Source: Chytriomyces cf. hyalinus JEL632
Taxonomy: Eukaryota; Chytridiomycota; Chytridiomycetes; Chytridiales; Chytriomycetaceae
NCBI GenBank assembly: GCA_025435555.1
Contig: JAIWWG010000042.1
Coordinates: 223,922 to 287,921 of the forward strand
Length of the DNA: 64,000 nt
Direction of reading: 5' to 3'
The notes under the pieces were generated by a model, which saw only the letters and a program-made list of their open reading frames with translations, made no database searches and was not told the DNA's origin. A program made the position numbers and the translations under genes. Shown here piece by piece: positions 16,145 to 27,474 of the stretch (within the stretch, counting starts at the first letter, position 1; every line of letters starts with the position of its first letter).

Positions 16145-19100
16145 TCAAAACGAGTAAATTCTCACAGAATGATCCTCACTCGCACTCGCCAAAACCCATT
16201 CCCCATCCCTTGGCCGCCACGCAAGTTTCTTAACCGCCGCCCCCGGACAGTCCTCCACTGGCAAGTAAAATATGTCACCCACTTCAGCGACCGTTGAAAT
16301 GAGACCTGTTTCTGCTTCTCGGACTGACACAATCTGGATGCTGCCGTCTTCGTGACCCACAGCGACAAGGTAGACGTTGGTTCCGTTGTTCTGTTGATGA
16401 AATCGTGGGGAAAATGCGATGCTTGTGATACTGGATTCCATTTTGATGGTCAGTGCGGCGTCTGCGTTGGTGGTTGCTAGTTCGCGATTCCAGATTTTAA
16501 CCTGTTTCCAAAGCAAAGTTTTGCACGTTGGCACATTGATACTACGGACGAGCAAAAATGTGAGACAAACAGTCTTGTCTCGGGACGCAGTTCCAAAATA
16601 CTTGTCATCATGACTCCAAGAGCATCCCCAGATAATACGAGCATGTGCCGCATTGGTCACAGTCAACTTGAAAGTACCATCTGACAAAAACCCGACAGTC
16701 AATATTTGTTCACTGATGACAAGTGACCTCAACAAACCTTCGGCCGCTTCGAATAGGGACCACATTCGGTCACGTCCACAACTCAAAATGTACTTATCGT
16801 TATGCGAGAACTGAATCGCAGTCACGGTCGATGAATGCGAAGACAGCGGAATTTGGGATTCCTTCCAATTTGACGTGGACCACACACGGATCACAGCGTG
16901 ATCACGAACGGCGGCCTGAATATTGTTTTGGCTTGAGTTCGTAACAAGCTACAATTCGAAAACTTGAATCACCTTTGATGAAGACGCGACGAACTTCCCA
17001 TCATGACTTGCTGCAATGCTAATAAGTTCATATCCGTGGCCATAACTGCATTATAATCAAGCTTATTTCAGCACTGGCTTTGCTTCTTTGCTCAGCAGTT
17101 GACTCACAGCTTGTTCACTTCTGGCCACAATGTGTGCTGAATCAGATACTGCTCCAATGGAGGGCCTTGCACGACATCAGGTGCCATCGGTTCAAAGATA
17201 AGCTGCGCGTTCGTATCAATGGCAGCGCCTACACATGGTTTGTTAAATACCCAGTACTTTTCAGTCTTCAGATTTCTGCCTGCTTTCACCTGGTAAAATG
17301 GCTTTGTTTGAGAGACCCAGTGCGGGCACACTTGCCCCAATCGGGCGCTCTTTCTAGTTGAAAAAAAAATTGTGAGATAACTTCCAGACTTCACATGTCA
17401 AACACAATAGACCCACATAAACTTCTTGCGATTCCACAATTCCAGAAATATTTTGCAACGACTCCAAAAACGTTTTGGATGCCTCAAACACGCGAATAAC
17501 CTGCGATATGTAAATGAAATGCATTCAACCTAAGCGACCTTGTGAAGCCCACAGAAGTGAGAAAAAAAAGAACACCAAACCTTCTCATCAGCACCACTGA
17601 CAAATCCATACTTGTGCACCATCGCCAAGCAATGCAAGTCATACCCATGAATTTGAGGGCGCGCAATTTCATGCCATGAAACCTGAGTTTTGCCCGGCTG
17701 CCTCCATTCACCCCATAACCGCGAAGTTTGATCGAGACTGGACGAAATCAGGAAATCACCTGTTTCATTCCATGCGATACCTTCGACAGACGCGTAGTGC
17801 CCTGAAAGACCGGGGATAGGTTTCCACGTTTCTCCAGATTCTGGTTTTTCAATGACTCAGGTCGACTTTACACTTCGTGAAAAAAAAGAGAGGAAGAACC
17901 TGTCACACGGCGTCCCCAAAATTGAACGGCTCCGTGGTACCCATGTGCGAGAATCCAGTCGCTGTTGGGACCGAAACGCGCCCCATAAAAACCAAACGAG
18001 TTTTGTCCTCCGACTTCACCCAACCGCACCTTTGAAAAATAAATATAATTGATACGATGTAAGTTCGAAGCAATGGTACACGATTTCATTTTCGAAATGC
18101 TCACATCCGGGGACCAAACATGGCCCGAGTCTGGTCGCCAAACAGTCACGCACTTGTCAGCAGAGGCAGAGACAATTTCCAGTTTTTGATGGTACACTAG
18201 TCACAACGAATGTTGACACTTGCTGTCAGTTCCACAGATGAAAGAAATAACTAGAAAGATACGAACTGCCGTCTTTGATGATAGGAGGTGCCCATGCAAT
18301 GCTGTGCACCCAATCTTCATGTCCAATTAGAAGCGCATCGAACATGACCGTATATTTCCTTTTGCTGAATTTGAACCGAGAGTGAGACTTGATAAAAATT
18401 CGGAAAAGGATTTGACCAACATGTTGTCGACTACAACTTCGATGATGTGCGCCTTTGTACTCAGCTGTCGGCCACCCTCTCTGTTTATCGGAATTTCGCG
18501 TCAGCGAAAGATGATTCACCTCACATGGTTTTCGAAAGAAATTGCAGAAATCTTTCACCCTTCATCGCCGACAAGAGCCTCCAACATTTTGATGGCATCA
18601 TTAAACTCGCTGATATCTGCATCCGCTTTGGTTTCATCTTTCGCGCTAACCAGCCCTCCGAGCCGATCCACAACCGCAGATTCAGCAGCTGCTGCAAGCC
18701 CACCTTCACTCACTTTCCACAGCCGAACATACTTATCCTGCGAAGCACTTGCAATCATTAAATCGCCGTCAAGTAAACCGGGAATATCTAATGCGTTTTT
18801 CCCAGCAGTAAATGTGGCCACATCCAGGTTTCGAATCCAATCTGTGTGTCCTTGCAGCGAAAGCATTTTCGTAAATTGTGAACCGGAGCGAATATAGACT
18901 GAGATCATGTTATCGCAGCCTCCAAGGAAGAGAATCGGGATATCTGTGTTCGGCAACACTCCAAGAGCCGCCGCAAGCGCATACCTCGGACCAGTTTTAA
19001 TAACCTGCACGCACGTCACTGAGTTGATTCCACATTGGTGAGTATTCTTTGAGATCGCGTTAGTGGAGGATAAATACCTTCGTCATTTTCTGCATCCAAC

Positions 19101-19674
19101 TCTCTGCGCTCCCAAATCCGTGCGGTTCCATCTGTAGCTGCACTGACAATGAGATCCTTTCCGCCGAGAGAAGGCATGCGTCTTCCTTTCATGACAGCAA
19201 GAGCATTGACAGGAGCAGTGTGGCCCTCGAGCACGGCAGAGCAAATCCACTCGCTGTTTGTCGATTCCTTCTTTTTTGCCGCATCCGTCGACACCTTTGT
19301 CGACATCGGCTTCCACACCCGCAGCGTCTTGTCAGCAGACGCAGATACAATCGCTGCCTCTTCTTGCGTGGCATCCTGATTAGTCATCTGTCGCCGAATA
19401 AACGCCACAGCAACGACCGAGTCGGTGTGCGCCTGAACAAGCGAGGTAAGTACGAAATTATGGCTTAGCCTATGACTCCCAATCAATAACTCACCTTAAG
19501 GGTGCGCACACATGACTTGGCCCCTTGGCCGTGTGGCTCGTACACACCGACTGCATTGTGCGCGGCCATGGCCACGAGTCCATGTGGAATTCCAAGATGC
19601 CCTGAACCGCATGCAACGTCAGTAATCTGGGTCGCGCGGTTGCTGCTTGTGAATGTGTGGGCAGCTGAGGGCAT
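16145..19674 (-). CDS. ELP2: Elongator complex subunit 2 (WD40 protein)
   Basis: A multi-exon gene starting at ATG 19674 (MPSAAHTFTSSNR). WD repeats are visible throughout: VSASADKTLRVWKP, VSAATDGTARIWER, SASQDKYVRLWKV, VSASADKCVTVWRP, HDDKYFGTASRDKTVCL and LASASEDHSVRIYSF. The segment [25 protein letters not shown] is diagnostic of Elp2, as is the N-terminal pattern that ends in AVGVYEP. Elp2 has two seven-bladed propellers and is part of the Elongator Elp1-Elp2-Elp3 core, which makes the xcm5/mcm5 side chain on wobble uridines of tRNAs. A minus-strand AATAAA at about 16086 follows the stop. Only about 51 bp separate its start codon from that of the divergent prenyltransferase gene, so they probably share a promoter. 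Confidence 0.88.
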
Positions 19675-19725
19675 TTGCTTCACAACCGATTTTAACTAAA
19701 TATTTACATAAATATATCCCAAGCT

Positions 19726-21112
19726 ATGAAAGCCGTGTCGGTTCAAAGTCCGGCCAAGGCAGAGAGGCCGGCAGAGGCAGCGCTGCAAAGGATACATCCG
19801 CTGAGGCCAATGGTGAAGCTTATGTTTGCTGTCTGGGCGTGGATCATCGATGCATTGACGAGATTGATGGTAGCCGTCATCAGGTGAGCAGGTCGATTTG
19901 GACATATCCTTGCTGTCTGCATGTCCCTCATCTGGTATGTATGCTTACGGCCTGAACTGTTTTGCGCGACTCAGAATTGGACCCATCCCATCCCACGTGG
20001 CATTCGTGATGGACGGAAACCGACGATACGCACGCCGATTCGGACTGGATGTCAGCAAGGGCCACGCCGAGGGTGCCGATACTCTGGAGCAGGTATGCCT
20101 GCAGTTTTACTTTCGAAGCTTGTCAAGTCATTGCCTTGTTGTCTGATTTCCACACATCACTCAACAAAACCAGACCCTCGATTGGTGCCTCAAACTTGGT
20201 GTCAAGACAGTCACTGTGTTTGCTTTCAGCACAGAAAACTTTAGTAGAAACAAGGAGCGCGAAGTCGACCCCATCATGCAGCTCTGTACAGATAAATTCA
20301 AAAAATTCGCAGCGCACAGGTTTGTCATGGCGTTTAAGTGAAAGATGGATCCTTGCGACTGTAGCGAGTGTCCGAGAATAACCATTCCATTTCTTTTTCT
20401 TTTCGCAGTGAGTTGATCGAAAGACACAACATTGCAGTGCGAGTTTACGGAAAGCTTCATCTCCTTCCTCGGAGTGTTCAAAACGCAGCCGCGCTTGCTA
20501 CAAAAATGACGCAAAACAACACGAACGCAACCTTGAACGTATGCATGCCTTACACGTCGCGCGAGGAAATTACCGATGCAATCCAAAGGCTCGTCGCAGC
20601 TGTTGAAGACGGCGTTTTGAATGAAGATGACATAAGCGAAGAAGTTTTAGAAGCCGTGTTTTGGACGGGCGGAGTGTCGGGCCCATTAGACATCTTGGTG
20701 CGAACGAGTGGGGAGGTTCGACTCAGTGATTTCATGATGTGGCAGGTACATTCCATCGCTGTCTTAATCGAATTTCTCGCCGGAGCACTCACGCACTTCT
20801 TTGAAACAGGCTTCAAAGTCATGTCAGATCCATTTCCTGAAGATTATGTGGCCCGATTTTACATTTTGGCACATGCTGCCAGCGCTGCTACAATACCAAG
20901 CTAACTACATTAGCTTATCGAAATCCAGAAAACAGTACGAAAATGAGAGCAATTTTTTGTTGTTGCGAGAGACGGAAACGCTGGACACTGAAACCATCAA
21001 ACGCGTAGACCGAGTCAAATCATTCTTGGAAGTCGATATGAAACATAGATTGAACCAAGCTTTGAACCTTGTTGATAGTTGTGAGGAGGGCAAGAGTGGG
21101 AAGTTGGCTTGA
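19726..21112 (+). CDS. RER2: Dehydrodolichyl diphosphate synthase (cis-prenyltransferase)
   Basis: Five exons (19726-19883, 19975-20092, 20174-20319, 20409-20745, 20810-21112) join in frame to about 353 residues. Exon 1 encodes a hydrophobic membrane-associating segment. FVMDGNRRYARR carries the catalytic Asp of the UPP-synthase family. VTVFAFSTENFSRNKEREVD and LDILVRTSGEVRLSDFMMWQ are the other family signatures; MWPDFTFWHMLPALLQYQ completes the fold. The enzyme condenses isopentenyl diphosphate units in cis onto farnesyl or geranylgeranyl diphosphate to make the dolichol precursor used in ER glycosylation. The usual partner is a Nus1/NgBR subunit, not seen here. Confidence 0.92.
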
Positions 21113-21314
21113 AAGGAAAGGGAGGAGGATAAAGGCGCCTTCAACATTCGCAGTTCATATCGGGTAGGGACACTCGCTTGGGGACTTGCTCTGATGGAGA
21201 GGTCCTGTTTTGCTCAAGCATAAGCAGCAAGTGGTTATCACAGTAAATAAATTATTCGTTCTTCAGTTGATAATTAATTTAATTTCCTTCAAAATATAAC
21301 ACGGATCTGCAAGG
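21113..21314. other. Intergenic region between prenyltransferase and DUF4515-like genes
   Basis: Short spacer; AATAAA at about 21245 is a plausible poly(A) signal for the prenyltransferase gene. No other feature seen. Confidence 0.45.
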
Positions 21315-23047
21315 ATGGTCACAAAGTCAAAGAAGGCAACGAAAGCAGCGCCGGCTGCGAAAAAAGTCGTTTCGCCAATCAAACCCGATCCTCCAGCAGT
21401 CACAGCAACTCCAAAGGGCCTCTTTGCCCCAATTCCAATCCCAGACCCACCAGAAAAGGACGAAAACTACGACGAAGCTGTCGCGGCAAAACTCGCTGAA
21501 GCGAGAACGACTACTCCCGCCTCCACAAGTAAACCCAAGAAGAAGAAACTGCATGGGGCGGGACTGGCTGGACACGTGCTAGTGAAGCAGTTGCTGGGTA
21601 CAGCGCCAAAAGCATCCGCGAATCCAGCAACCTCGGAAATCAAGTTGGAGGAGCTGGATGAGGTGGTTCTCAAACAGAGGTGAGTTTGGGCATGTTTTGT
21701 TGAACGGAATGGCTCTTGTTTTCAACTCTCACTGACAACTTGTTCCGAAAAAGACTGGCGGCACTGGACAAGGATCTTGCCACCTACAAAGAAAAATGCA
21801 CACGATAGTAAGTTATTATTTTATTGTGCTAAACTCCACCGTTTGAAAAACTGGTCTCATGCGGTTGTTGGATTCTTGACAGCAAGAATGAAAACGAATG
21901 GTACCGCGACGAAATCGAGTCATGCGAAAAAGACACGGTAATTCAGCATAATGGCCCATCAAATACATAAAATAACCCATTTTTCGTCTTCTCTTTTCCG
22001 TTCAGACCGATTATATCAAATACCTTATTTCAAAGAAGGAAGAAAAGCAAGCAACCATTGATTTTCTACAAGGAGGCAAAAGGAAAGATATGGAGCTATT
22101 TGCGCAGAAACGACGAGAGCGCGAAGCATACAATAACGTCAAACTTGAAGGTACTGTCGACCACACACTTACACGTCATGGTAACCTAACAGAAATATCC
22201 AACAGAACTCAAGAAATACATCATTGAGCTCGAGTTAAAACTGGAATCAAAACAACAAGAGATGATGTCACTGTCAGACATCATTTCCAAACGTTCGAAA
22301 CACGAAGCCGAAATCGTCAAAATCAAACAAGACATGCAAGACGCAGACCGTGCCCACAACGACCGTGTTTCCGCACTTGAACGATCGCTCCTCGAAACGC
22401 GCATCAAATTGCAGCGAGACGCCGATTTAAAGATCCAGCAAATGGAAAACGCGGCGCACGAAAAGGCAACAAAGTATTTAGCCGAGCATACAGCCGCGCT
22501 CGAACTTGAAAACACGCGTTTGGAGGGCGAGCTCCGCTTTTGCATCACAAACACGCAAGCTTTGCTCAAGAAAAAGGACTTGATTGAACAGGAAAATAAA
22601 GCGCTGGAACGGGATCAAGCAGTTCGAGAAGACTTGCTGCGACTGCGAATTCAACGTGTCTCCGAGGCTCAGTTGCGCGAAAAGAAGGTAGCCTTGCAAA
22701 AGAGGGACCGCGTCGTTTCCGCCAAAAAAGAAGTGTTCAAAAAATTGGGCGCTAAATATCCGAGCTTGAAACGAGACGGAATGCTGCCCACTGTTTCTGA
22801 CGACATTCGCAAACCAACAACTGCGGATTCAAGCCTCTCTCGCGCCACGCTTAGCGGCAAAAACAAAAGCCGGCTGGGGCCCAACGCAGCTGAGAAACCT
22901 GTCATGAAACTTGTTGTTGTTGCTGGGAGTGGGAAGGCCGCTGTCCCGAACCAGAAAGATATATCAACTGCCGCACATGAAAATGGGTCATTCGCATCGG
23001 GTTTGCAATGGGAAATCAGCGATGAAGATGATGAGGAGTTTCTTTGA
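21315..23047 (+). CDS. Coiled-coil protein of the DUF4515 type (BBOF1/CCDC166-like), probably flagellar
   Basis: Five exons (21315-21679, 21754-21807, 21883-21937, 22006-22150, 22206-23047), in frame, about 486 residues. The N-terminus is Lys/Pro-rich. A long coiled coil runs from LAALDKDLATYKEKC through ENEWYRDEIESCEKDTDYI and SKKEEKQATIDFLQ to about residue 390, followed by a basic disordered tail ending DEDDEEFL. The pattern of a W-x-x-x-I start and long Glu/Lys-rich helices resembles DUF4515 proteins such as BBOF1, known at basal bodies and axonemes. That assignment rests on remembered family features and is moderate. With IFT54 at 32-34 kb it supports a flagellate life stage. Confidence 0.7.
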
Positions 23048-23142
23048 AATAAATCCTTTGCATGTCGCGGAGACGCAACGTCCTGCATGTCAACTGTTTA
23101 ACTGCTTTGATGGTATTTGCACAAATATTTCTGTAATCATAT

Positions 23143-23225
23143 GGACAGATGGCCGAGTTGGTCTAAGGCGCCACACTCAAGTTGTGGTCTAGTAATAGGC
23201 GTGGGTTCGAATCCCACTCTGTTCA
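23143..23225 (+). tRNA. tRNA-Leu (anticodon CAA), copy 2
   Basis: Acceptor stem GGACAGA/TCTGTTC, anticodon loop CTCAAGT, long variable arm, B box GGTTCGAATCC and no intron. It differs from copy 1 by one base in the D-loop region (GAGTTGG versus GAGCTGG). Confidence 0.95.
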
Positions 23226-23662
23226 CATACTTTTCCTCCTTCAGCTGTTCTCTGGTCAATTTTTGCAACCCGTTCCCAAACACCCTCCACCAAAGTCTCC
23301 CTTTGAGGTGATGGTAAAACACTCTCCAACTCTCTCTGCCCTGCAGATCCTGATGATGTGTCTGTCTGCTTGTCTTTCTGTACAGCGGTGTTAAAATAAC
23401 TTCGAGATGAAGCGTCAAGCGGATGAATATTGTTTATTTGTGAAAGCGTTCTCTCATGCTAGTGAAGTTTCTTACTTCACTCGCTTGCTGTGCATCATCT
23501 CAGAAAATGCCGATAGTATTTCCATCGACCGCTTGGTGACAGAATCATACAGTATTAGAAGGGCAGGCAGAGGATGTCAGAGTTCGCAGAATCAGAGACA
23601 TTGGAATGGGAGGAGTTGGGCTTTCATCATTTGGTTTATAAAAATAGAACAGGATGCTCGGC
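23226..23662. other. Intergenic region between tRNA-Leu and U2
   Basis: No supported gene. The ORF that crosses this stretch continues through the U2 snRNA gene on the opposite strand and is taken as fortuitous. Confidence 0.5.
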
Positions 23663-23830
23663 GTCAGCTGGTGGCAGTGAAAGACCAGCGACACGCGTTT
23701 CCCAGGGTCTGTGCAAGCACAGATGACCGAGAACAGTGGTCCAAAAATAATTGTGATAATGGATTTAGTTATCACACTAAATAGAACAGATACTACACTT
23801 GATCTTAGCCAATATAGGCTTGAGATGAAT
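23663..23830 (-). ncRNA. U2 spliceosomal snRNA
   Basis: Read on the minus strand from 23830, the RNA contains TTGGCTAAGATCAAGTGTAG, the conserved U2 stem I/II core. GTAGTA (complement of 23791-23796) pairs with the intron branch site. The Sm site ATTATTTTTGGA lies at about 23740-23752. A perfect hairpin TCTGTGC-TT-GCACAGA follows (23708-23723). The last hairpin, with stem GCTGGT/ACCAGC and a loop containing TTTCACTGCC, is in the place of stem-loop IV, where U2B'' binds. The 5' end (ATTCATCTCAAGCC) departs from the usual ATCGCTTCTCGGCC. The 3' end is set at the end of the last stem and may be off by a few bases. Confidence 0.92.
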
Positions 23831-23859
23831 GTGCTTTTTAACTGAAGTACACTCCCCTG

Positions 23860-23867
23860 CTTTTATA
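23860..23867 (-). promoter_or_regulatory. TATA box of the U2 snRNA gene
   Basis: On the minus strand TATAAAAG lies 30-37 nt upstream of the predicted U2 5' end, the spacing expected of a TATA-driven snRNA promoter. No other promoter element is recognised. Confidence 0.6.
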
Positions 23868-23869
23868 CC

Positions 23870-24521
23870 CTTTTTTTCGGTGAATTTCTGCAGCATGCGC
23901 AGTCGGATTGCGATCATGCGCAGTTTTTACGTTGCTTCACCACGGCAAACGAGTCCATGCTTCGAACAGCCAGGAGTAAATAGGCATATCGCACGCAACA
24001 CCTTGCATATATGGTGATTTTGGGGGCGATGATGTCGGCAGTTGGGTTGGGACTTGTCGGCATGGAATCTATAGCGTGTCAGGGACACCAATGAATCTCT
24101 GGGACGTTGCATTGTGCCTACCTGGAGAATGCATGGTTGTTCAGGGTAACACGCAACTGTCACGACAAACTTGGCGTTTGTTCCGCGACAACAGGGTTTC
24201 AAAAATGGTAAAAGGTACCGAATTAAAACTGGAATGCGCTCAGGGCGTGTAAGAAGCCATTGCTATGAAGTCAAGGGTCTTTAGAGATACCAAACACGCC
24301 AAGACGATTTTGGGACGAATTAAAGCGCGTATTGTTTGCAAGTTTTCATGGCATAAGACAGACGTATCATCATACTGCGCATGCTTGAGCTTTCTGGGCC
24401 CATTTGACATTCATTTTGAACAGCGTCATCTTGTTGGGTTCGGATATAAAATCCCATGAGCTTAACACAAAGCGCTTGCCTACATGTGTTTTTGACTTGG
24501 GCATCATGTTCAGAAAAAAGA
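23870..24521. other. Intergenic region upstream of U2
   Basis: Contains two copies of CATGCGCAGT near 23894 and 23914, which could belong to the U2 promoter. I see no supported gene in the rest. Confidence 0.4.
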
Positions 24522-24603
24522 TGAGCAAAGTGGGGTTTGAACCCACGCATCCGGAGATACCAGGGCCTAAACCTGGCGCCTTAGACCACTCGGCCATTTG
24601 CCC
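24522..24603 (-). tRNA. tRNA-Leu (anticodon UAG)
   Basis: On the minus strand: acceptor stem GGGCAAA/TTTGCTC, A box TGGCCGAGTGGTCTAAGG, anticodon loop TTTAGGC, variable arm and B box GGTTCAAACCC. Decodes CUA and, by wobble, CUG. An LTR-like repeat begins at its 5' flank. Confidence 0.95.
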
Positions 24604-25210
24604 GTTGGGTAAATAATAGAGAATAGTTGGACTGCTGGAACTGGCTTCTTGACTATTCAGAGGCTGGACTTGGACTGCTTTCGTGCAGGAGAGAGATAGA
24701 GAGTAGTAAATGAGTTGTGGAGAGACTGCTCTTTATTGGAGAAAAGGGGCAGGCTTAAATAGGAGTTTCTGGTAACTGATCACAAAGTGAAACAATTGGA
24801 AAATGGTTTGGAGATTTTAGAAGGAAGAGAATTTTGGTGTGTTGGAATTGGTTCAAAATAACGAGCGGGTTTCTGAAACGTGGGAAATTTTGTTGTTGAG
24901 AACTTTTTGCTGCGCATTCTTTGAAGTACGTCAACGTAATCCAGTCGATTACGTAACAGTAAATGTGGAGAATAGGTCACAACTATTCTTGACTATTTAG
25001 GACTTGATTTGGGACTGCAAAGGCAGGAGAGTTAAGAAGGAGTTATGGAGAGACTGGAGTTTATTGTAAGAGAGCGACGCGCTTAAATGGCAAGTAAGGT
25101 TTTCCAAAAATAAGAATGATGTGAGAGAAATTTGTGGCGTTTGAAGAGAGTGGATGAAGCCAAAAATACGCACGCTCGAAGTGAAGTCCATTTTTCAATA
25201 AATAAATATT
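24604..25210 (-). repeat. Two diverged tandem copies of an LTR-like repeat beside tRNA-Leu
   Basis: Two related blocks of about 350 bp lie head to tail (about 24604-24957 and 24958-25210). Shared landmarks in the same order are AGAATAG, CTTGACTATT, a GGACTTG/GGGACTGC stretch, GCAGGAGAG, TGGAGAGACTG, a TTTATTG and CTTAAAT. On the minus strand each copy reads as TATTTAAG or ATTTAAG, then AATAAA, then a CT-rich part, the layout of a retrotransposon LTR promoter and R region. No coding sequence lies between them. The insertion point directly at the 5' side of a tRNA recalls tRNA-targeted retroelements. Identity between copies is partial, so boundaries are approximate. Confidence 0.5.
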
Positions 25211-25255
25211 AATTTATGGATATAAATAAAACATCACAGTTAAAATCAAGCTCTC

Positions 25256-26753
25256 ATGTTTGGACAGCCGGCAGCGACAGGTGAACTGGACTTATCGAAT
25301 CCATGCATGCGCTTTGCTCACGTCCAACCAACAAACAGGGTCCTCGTTCTTCGGACAACAGACGCAACCACAGCAGCAATCCAGTCTCTTTGGTGCGCAA
25401 ACACCGCAAGCGAATGCTTCCTCTTCGCTGTTTAGCGGGTTCGGCCAGTCGACAAACAACGCGCAAACTATCAACAACAACGCAAGCATGGGCTTTGGTG
25501 GAATGAACACGCAGCAGCAACAACAGCAACAGCAACAACAACAGCAGCAACAGCGAGTCGTGACTGTCTTGGATAAGATTCGGGAAATTCAGGCGTTTTG
25601 GGATCCAAACAGTCCCACATGCCAGTTTCGGGTTTGGTTTCTGTTTTTATTCGTTAGTTTTGCGCTAACTCAATGCTTTCCTTTTTTGCCAGCACTATTT
25701 CTACAACATGGTGCATCCTAATGAAGTCCACAGGTATGGATGTGGACCGAACCATGATCCGACGCTGTATAATCAGGCTGTGCAGGATAACCCTGATCCA
25801 ACCTGGTACTGCATTCAACTGACATCCCCTTGATCGGATGTACAAACGTGATCTTCCTTTTCTAACCATTCACGCTCCAGCATGGTTCCAGTTCTTGCGG
25901 TTGGATTCGAACACTTGAAAATGCGCATTGCTGAGCAAGATGGCATGAGTGATCAGCATAAAGCGAAACTGGAGGTATGATGCACTTGATTTTATGTGCC
26001 GTTTTTCGCACCAGTATCGAAGCTTATTCGCGTTCATATGATGGTCCTTTGTAGCAACTCGCAGAGCGATTGAACGCGATTGAGCGAAAACACTACCTCG
26101 AAACAACAATCAAGCTGGACGAATACCGGCGCAGACATGTGGAGCTTTCTCAGCGAGTTTTATCCGTTGAGTAGATTGGATGAAGGGGAACTTGCGATAT
26201 TCCTTTGACACGTCAACCCCCCCCCCCCCCCCCCCCCCCCCCCCACCCCCCTCCCCCCTCCCCCCTCGCACACACACCCACACACACACACAAATCACAG
26301 ATCATGAAAACGGTCGAAGTCCTCAGAAATAAGGGATACCCAATTCGCGGCGAAGAAGAGTCTCTGCGCGGACGTTTGGAAGCCATGAGCATGCAACTCA
26401 AAAAACCTGCTCACTTTCGTGGACGGGTGCAGGAGCTCGAAGCGTCTCTGCGGATGCTCAAAGACGCGCGACGTATCGATTCAATTGCGTCCGTTGGAGG
26501 AGGTGGTGCGTATGTGAGTGGAGATGGGTCACAGGGAATTGATTTTACTGAGGATCAAATTGGACATGTTGCTGAGGTGAGTTTTTTGTTTCTTCATTAT
26601 CGTACGACCTGACACGATTTGTACCCGCGTGTTAAGGCGCTTGGAACTTCTCAGCAAGGGCTGAAAAATCTGACCGAGTTGGTGGAAGAGGATGGAAAAG
26701 TTGTTGAAGTCATGAGTCGCGGTTACTCTGAGAGTATTTACAGAAGAAATTGA
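25256..26753 (+). CDS. NUP57: FG nucleoporin Nup54/Nup57
   Basis: A multi-exon gene with a 25-nt first exon (MFGQPAAT) joined to an FG/Q-rich segment (SSFFGQQTQ, SSLFGAQTP, LFSGFGQS, GFGGMN) containing 14 Gln in a row. FYNMVHPNEVHRYGCGPNHD and NPDPTCMVPVLAVGFEHLK are signatures of the Nup54 alpha/beta domain. The C-terminal half is a long helical region (LAERLNAIERKHYLETT, LRGRLEAMSMQLKKPAHFRG) that forms the Nup62-Nup58-Nup54 coiled-coil trimer of the central channel. The stop is at 26751. The intron before IMKTVEVLRN contains 28 consecutive C residues (26217-26244). An AATAAA at about 26818 follows the stop. Confidence 0.9.
26217..26244 (+). repeat. C28 homopolymer in an intron of the nucleoporin gene
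   Basis: Twenty-eight consecutive C residues followed by C-rich and (CA)n sequence up to the splice acceptor. Such runs are prone to length error in sequencing. Confidence 0.95.
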
Positions 26754-26835
26754 CAAATGACCAAACAAAGAAGCCGCTTGGAATGCCTGTGTCACTCACT
26801 TCCTTTGGGAACTGGGAATAAAATAATAATTGGCA

Positions 26836-27156
26836 TGTACAGCGGCGGTAGTTTCCGCTTTGCAACTGACGATAACCTCTTGACTGGTCATTCAATGGAG
26901 CAGCTAACTCAGATGATCCGTTCGTGCACGAAGTTTATGCGCTTGGTTAGCGAGGATGACGATTCAGCAGCAGGAAACAAAAAAGCCATTGTTGGTGTCT
27001 TTCCAGAAACATCATCTGTGGTACCAGAATTGCATCACATTTTAGTTGGGTAAAGCATGTCCAGGTGCGAGTGGGTGTGCTGCGTATCTTCCTAACCCGC
27101 GATAGTTTCAAAGCTGCTCCATTTGGTTTGGCAGTCTTCAACATCCTCAACCCGTA
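26836..27156 (+). CDS. Small hypothetical protein
   Basis: An ORF from ATG 26836 (MYSGGSFRFATDDNLLTGHS) runs 72 codons to GGG-TAA. Splicing a GTAAAG...TAG intron at about 27053-27107 would extend it to 88 residues ending FGLAVFNILNP. Composition looks protein-like, but I recognise no family. It starts just after the poly(A) signal of the nucleoporin gene. It could be part of the 3' UTR or a chance ORF. Confidence 0.3.
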
Positions 27157-27474
27157 AAGTCATACGAGTATGCTTCCTTGATTGGCTCTAGAACGAACTT
27201 CTCTTCTGTGGAACATGTGAACATTTGTGGAACTTTTGTAAAGATATCCAAGAAAACATCGCACGAGCAATCAACGTGAAAAAAAGGCAAAAGAATAAAG
27301 GATGACCTACTTGAAGAATAAAACTCGGTGGAAGATTGGTTGTTGAAAAAGGCGTTGGCCGGTTTGCAGCGAACAACTCATGTGGAGTTCAAAAAGTTTT
27401 ATTGGCGCAACACGCAAAGTGACCTGCGCCCTTCATTGTGATGTATATTTTATATCTGTAAAATATACCAAGGC
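27157..27474. other. Intergenic region before the F-box/LRR array
   Basis: Two AATAAA hexamers near 27295 and 27317. No gene recognised. Confidence 0.4.

Noticed and set aside
23407-23784. Open reading frames at 23.4-23.8 kb on both strands
   Set aside because: They overlap the U2 snRNA gene, have no recognisable motifs, and their frame is explained by chance.
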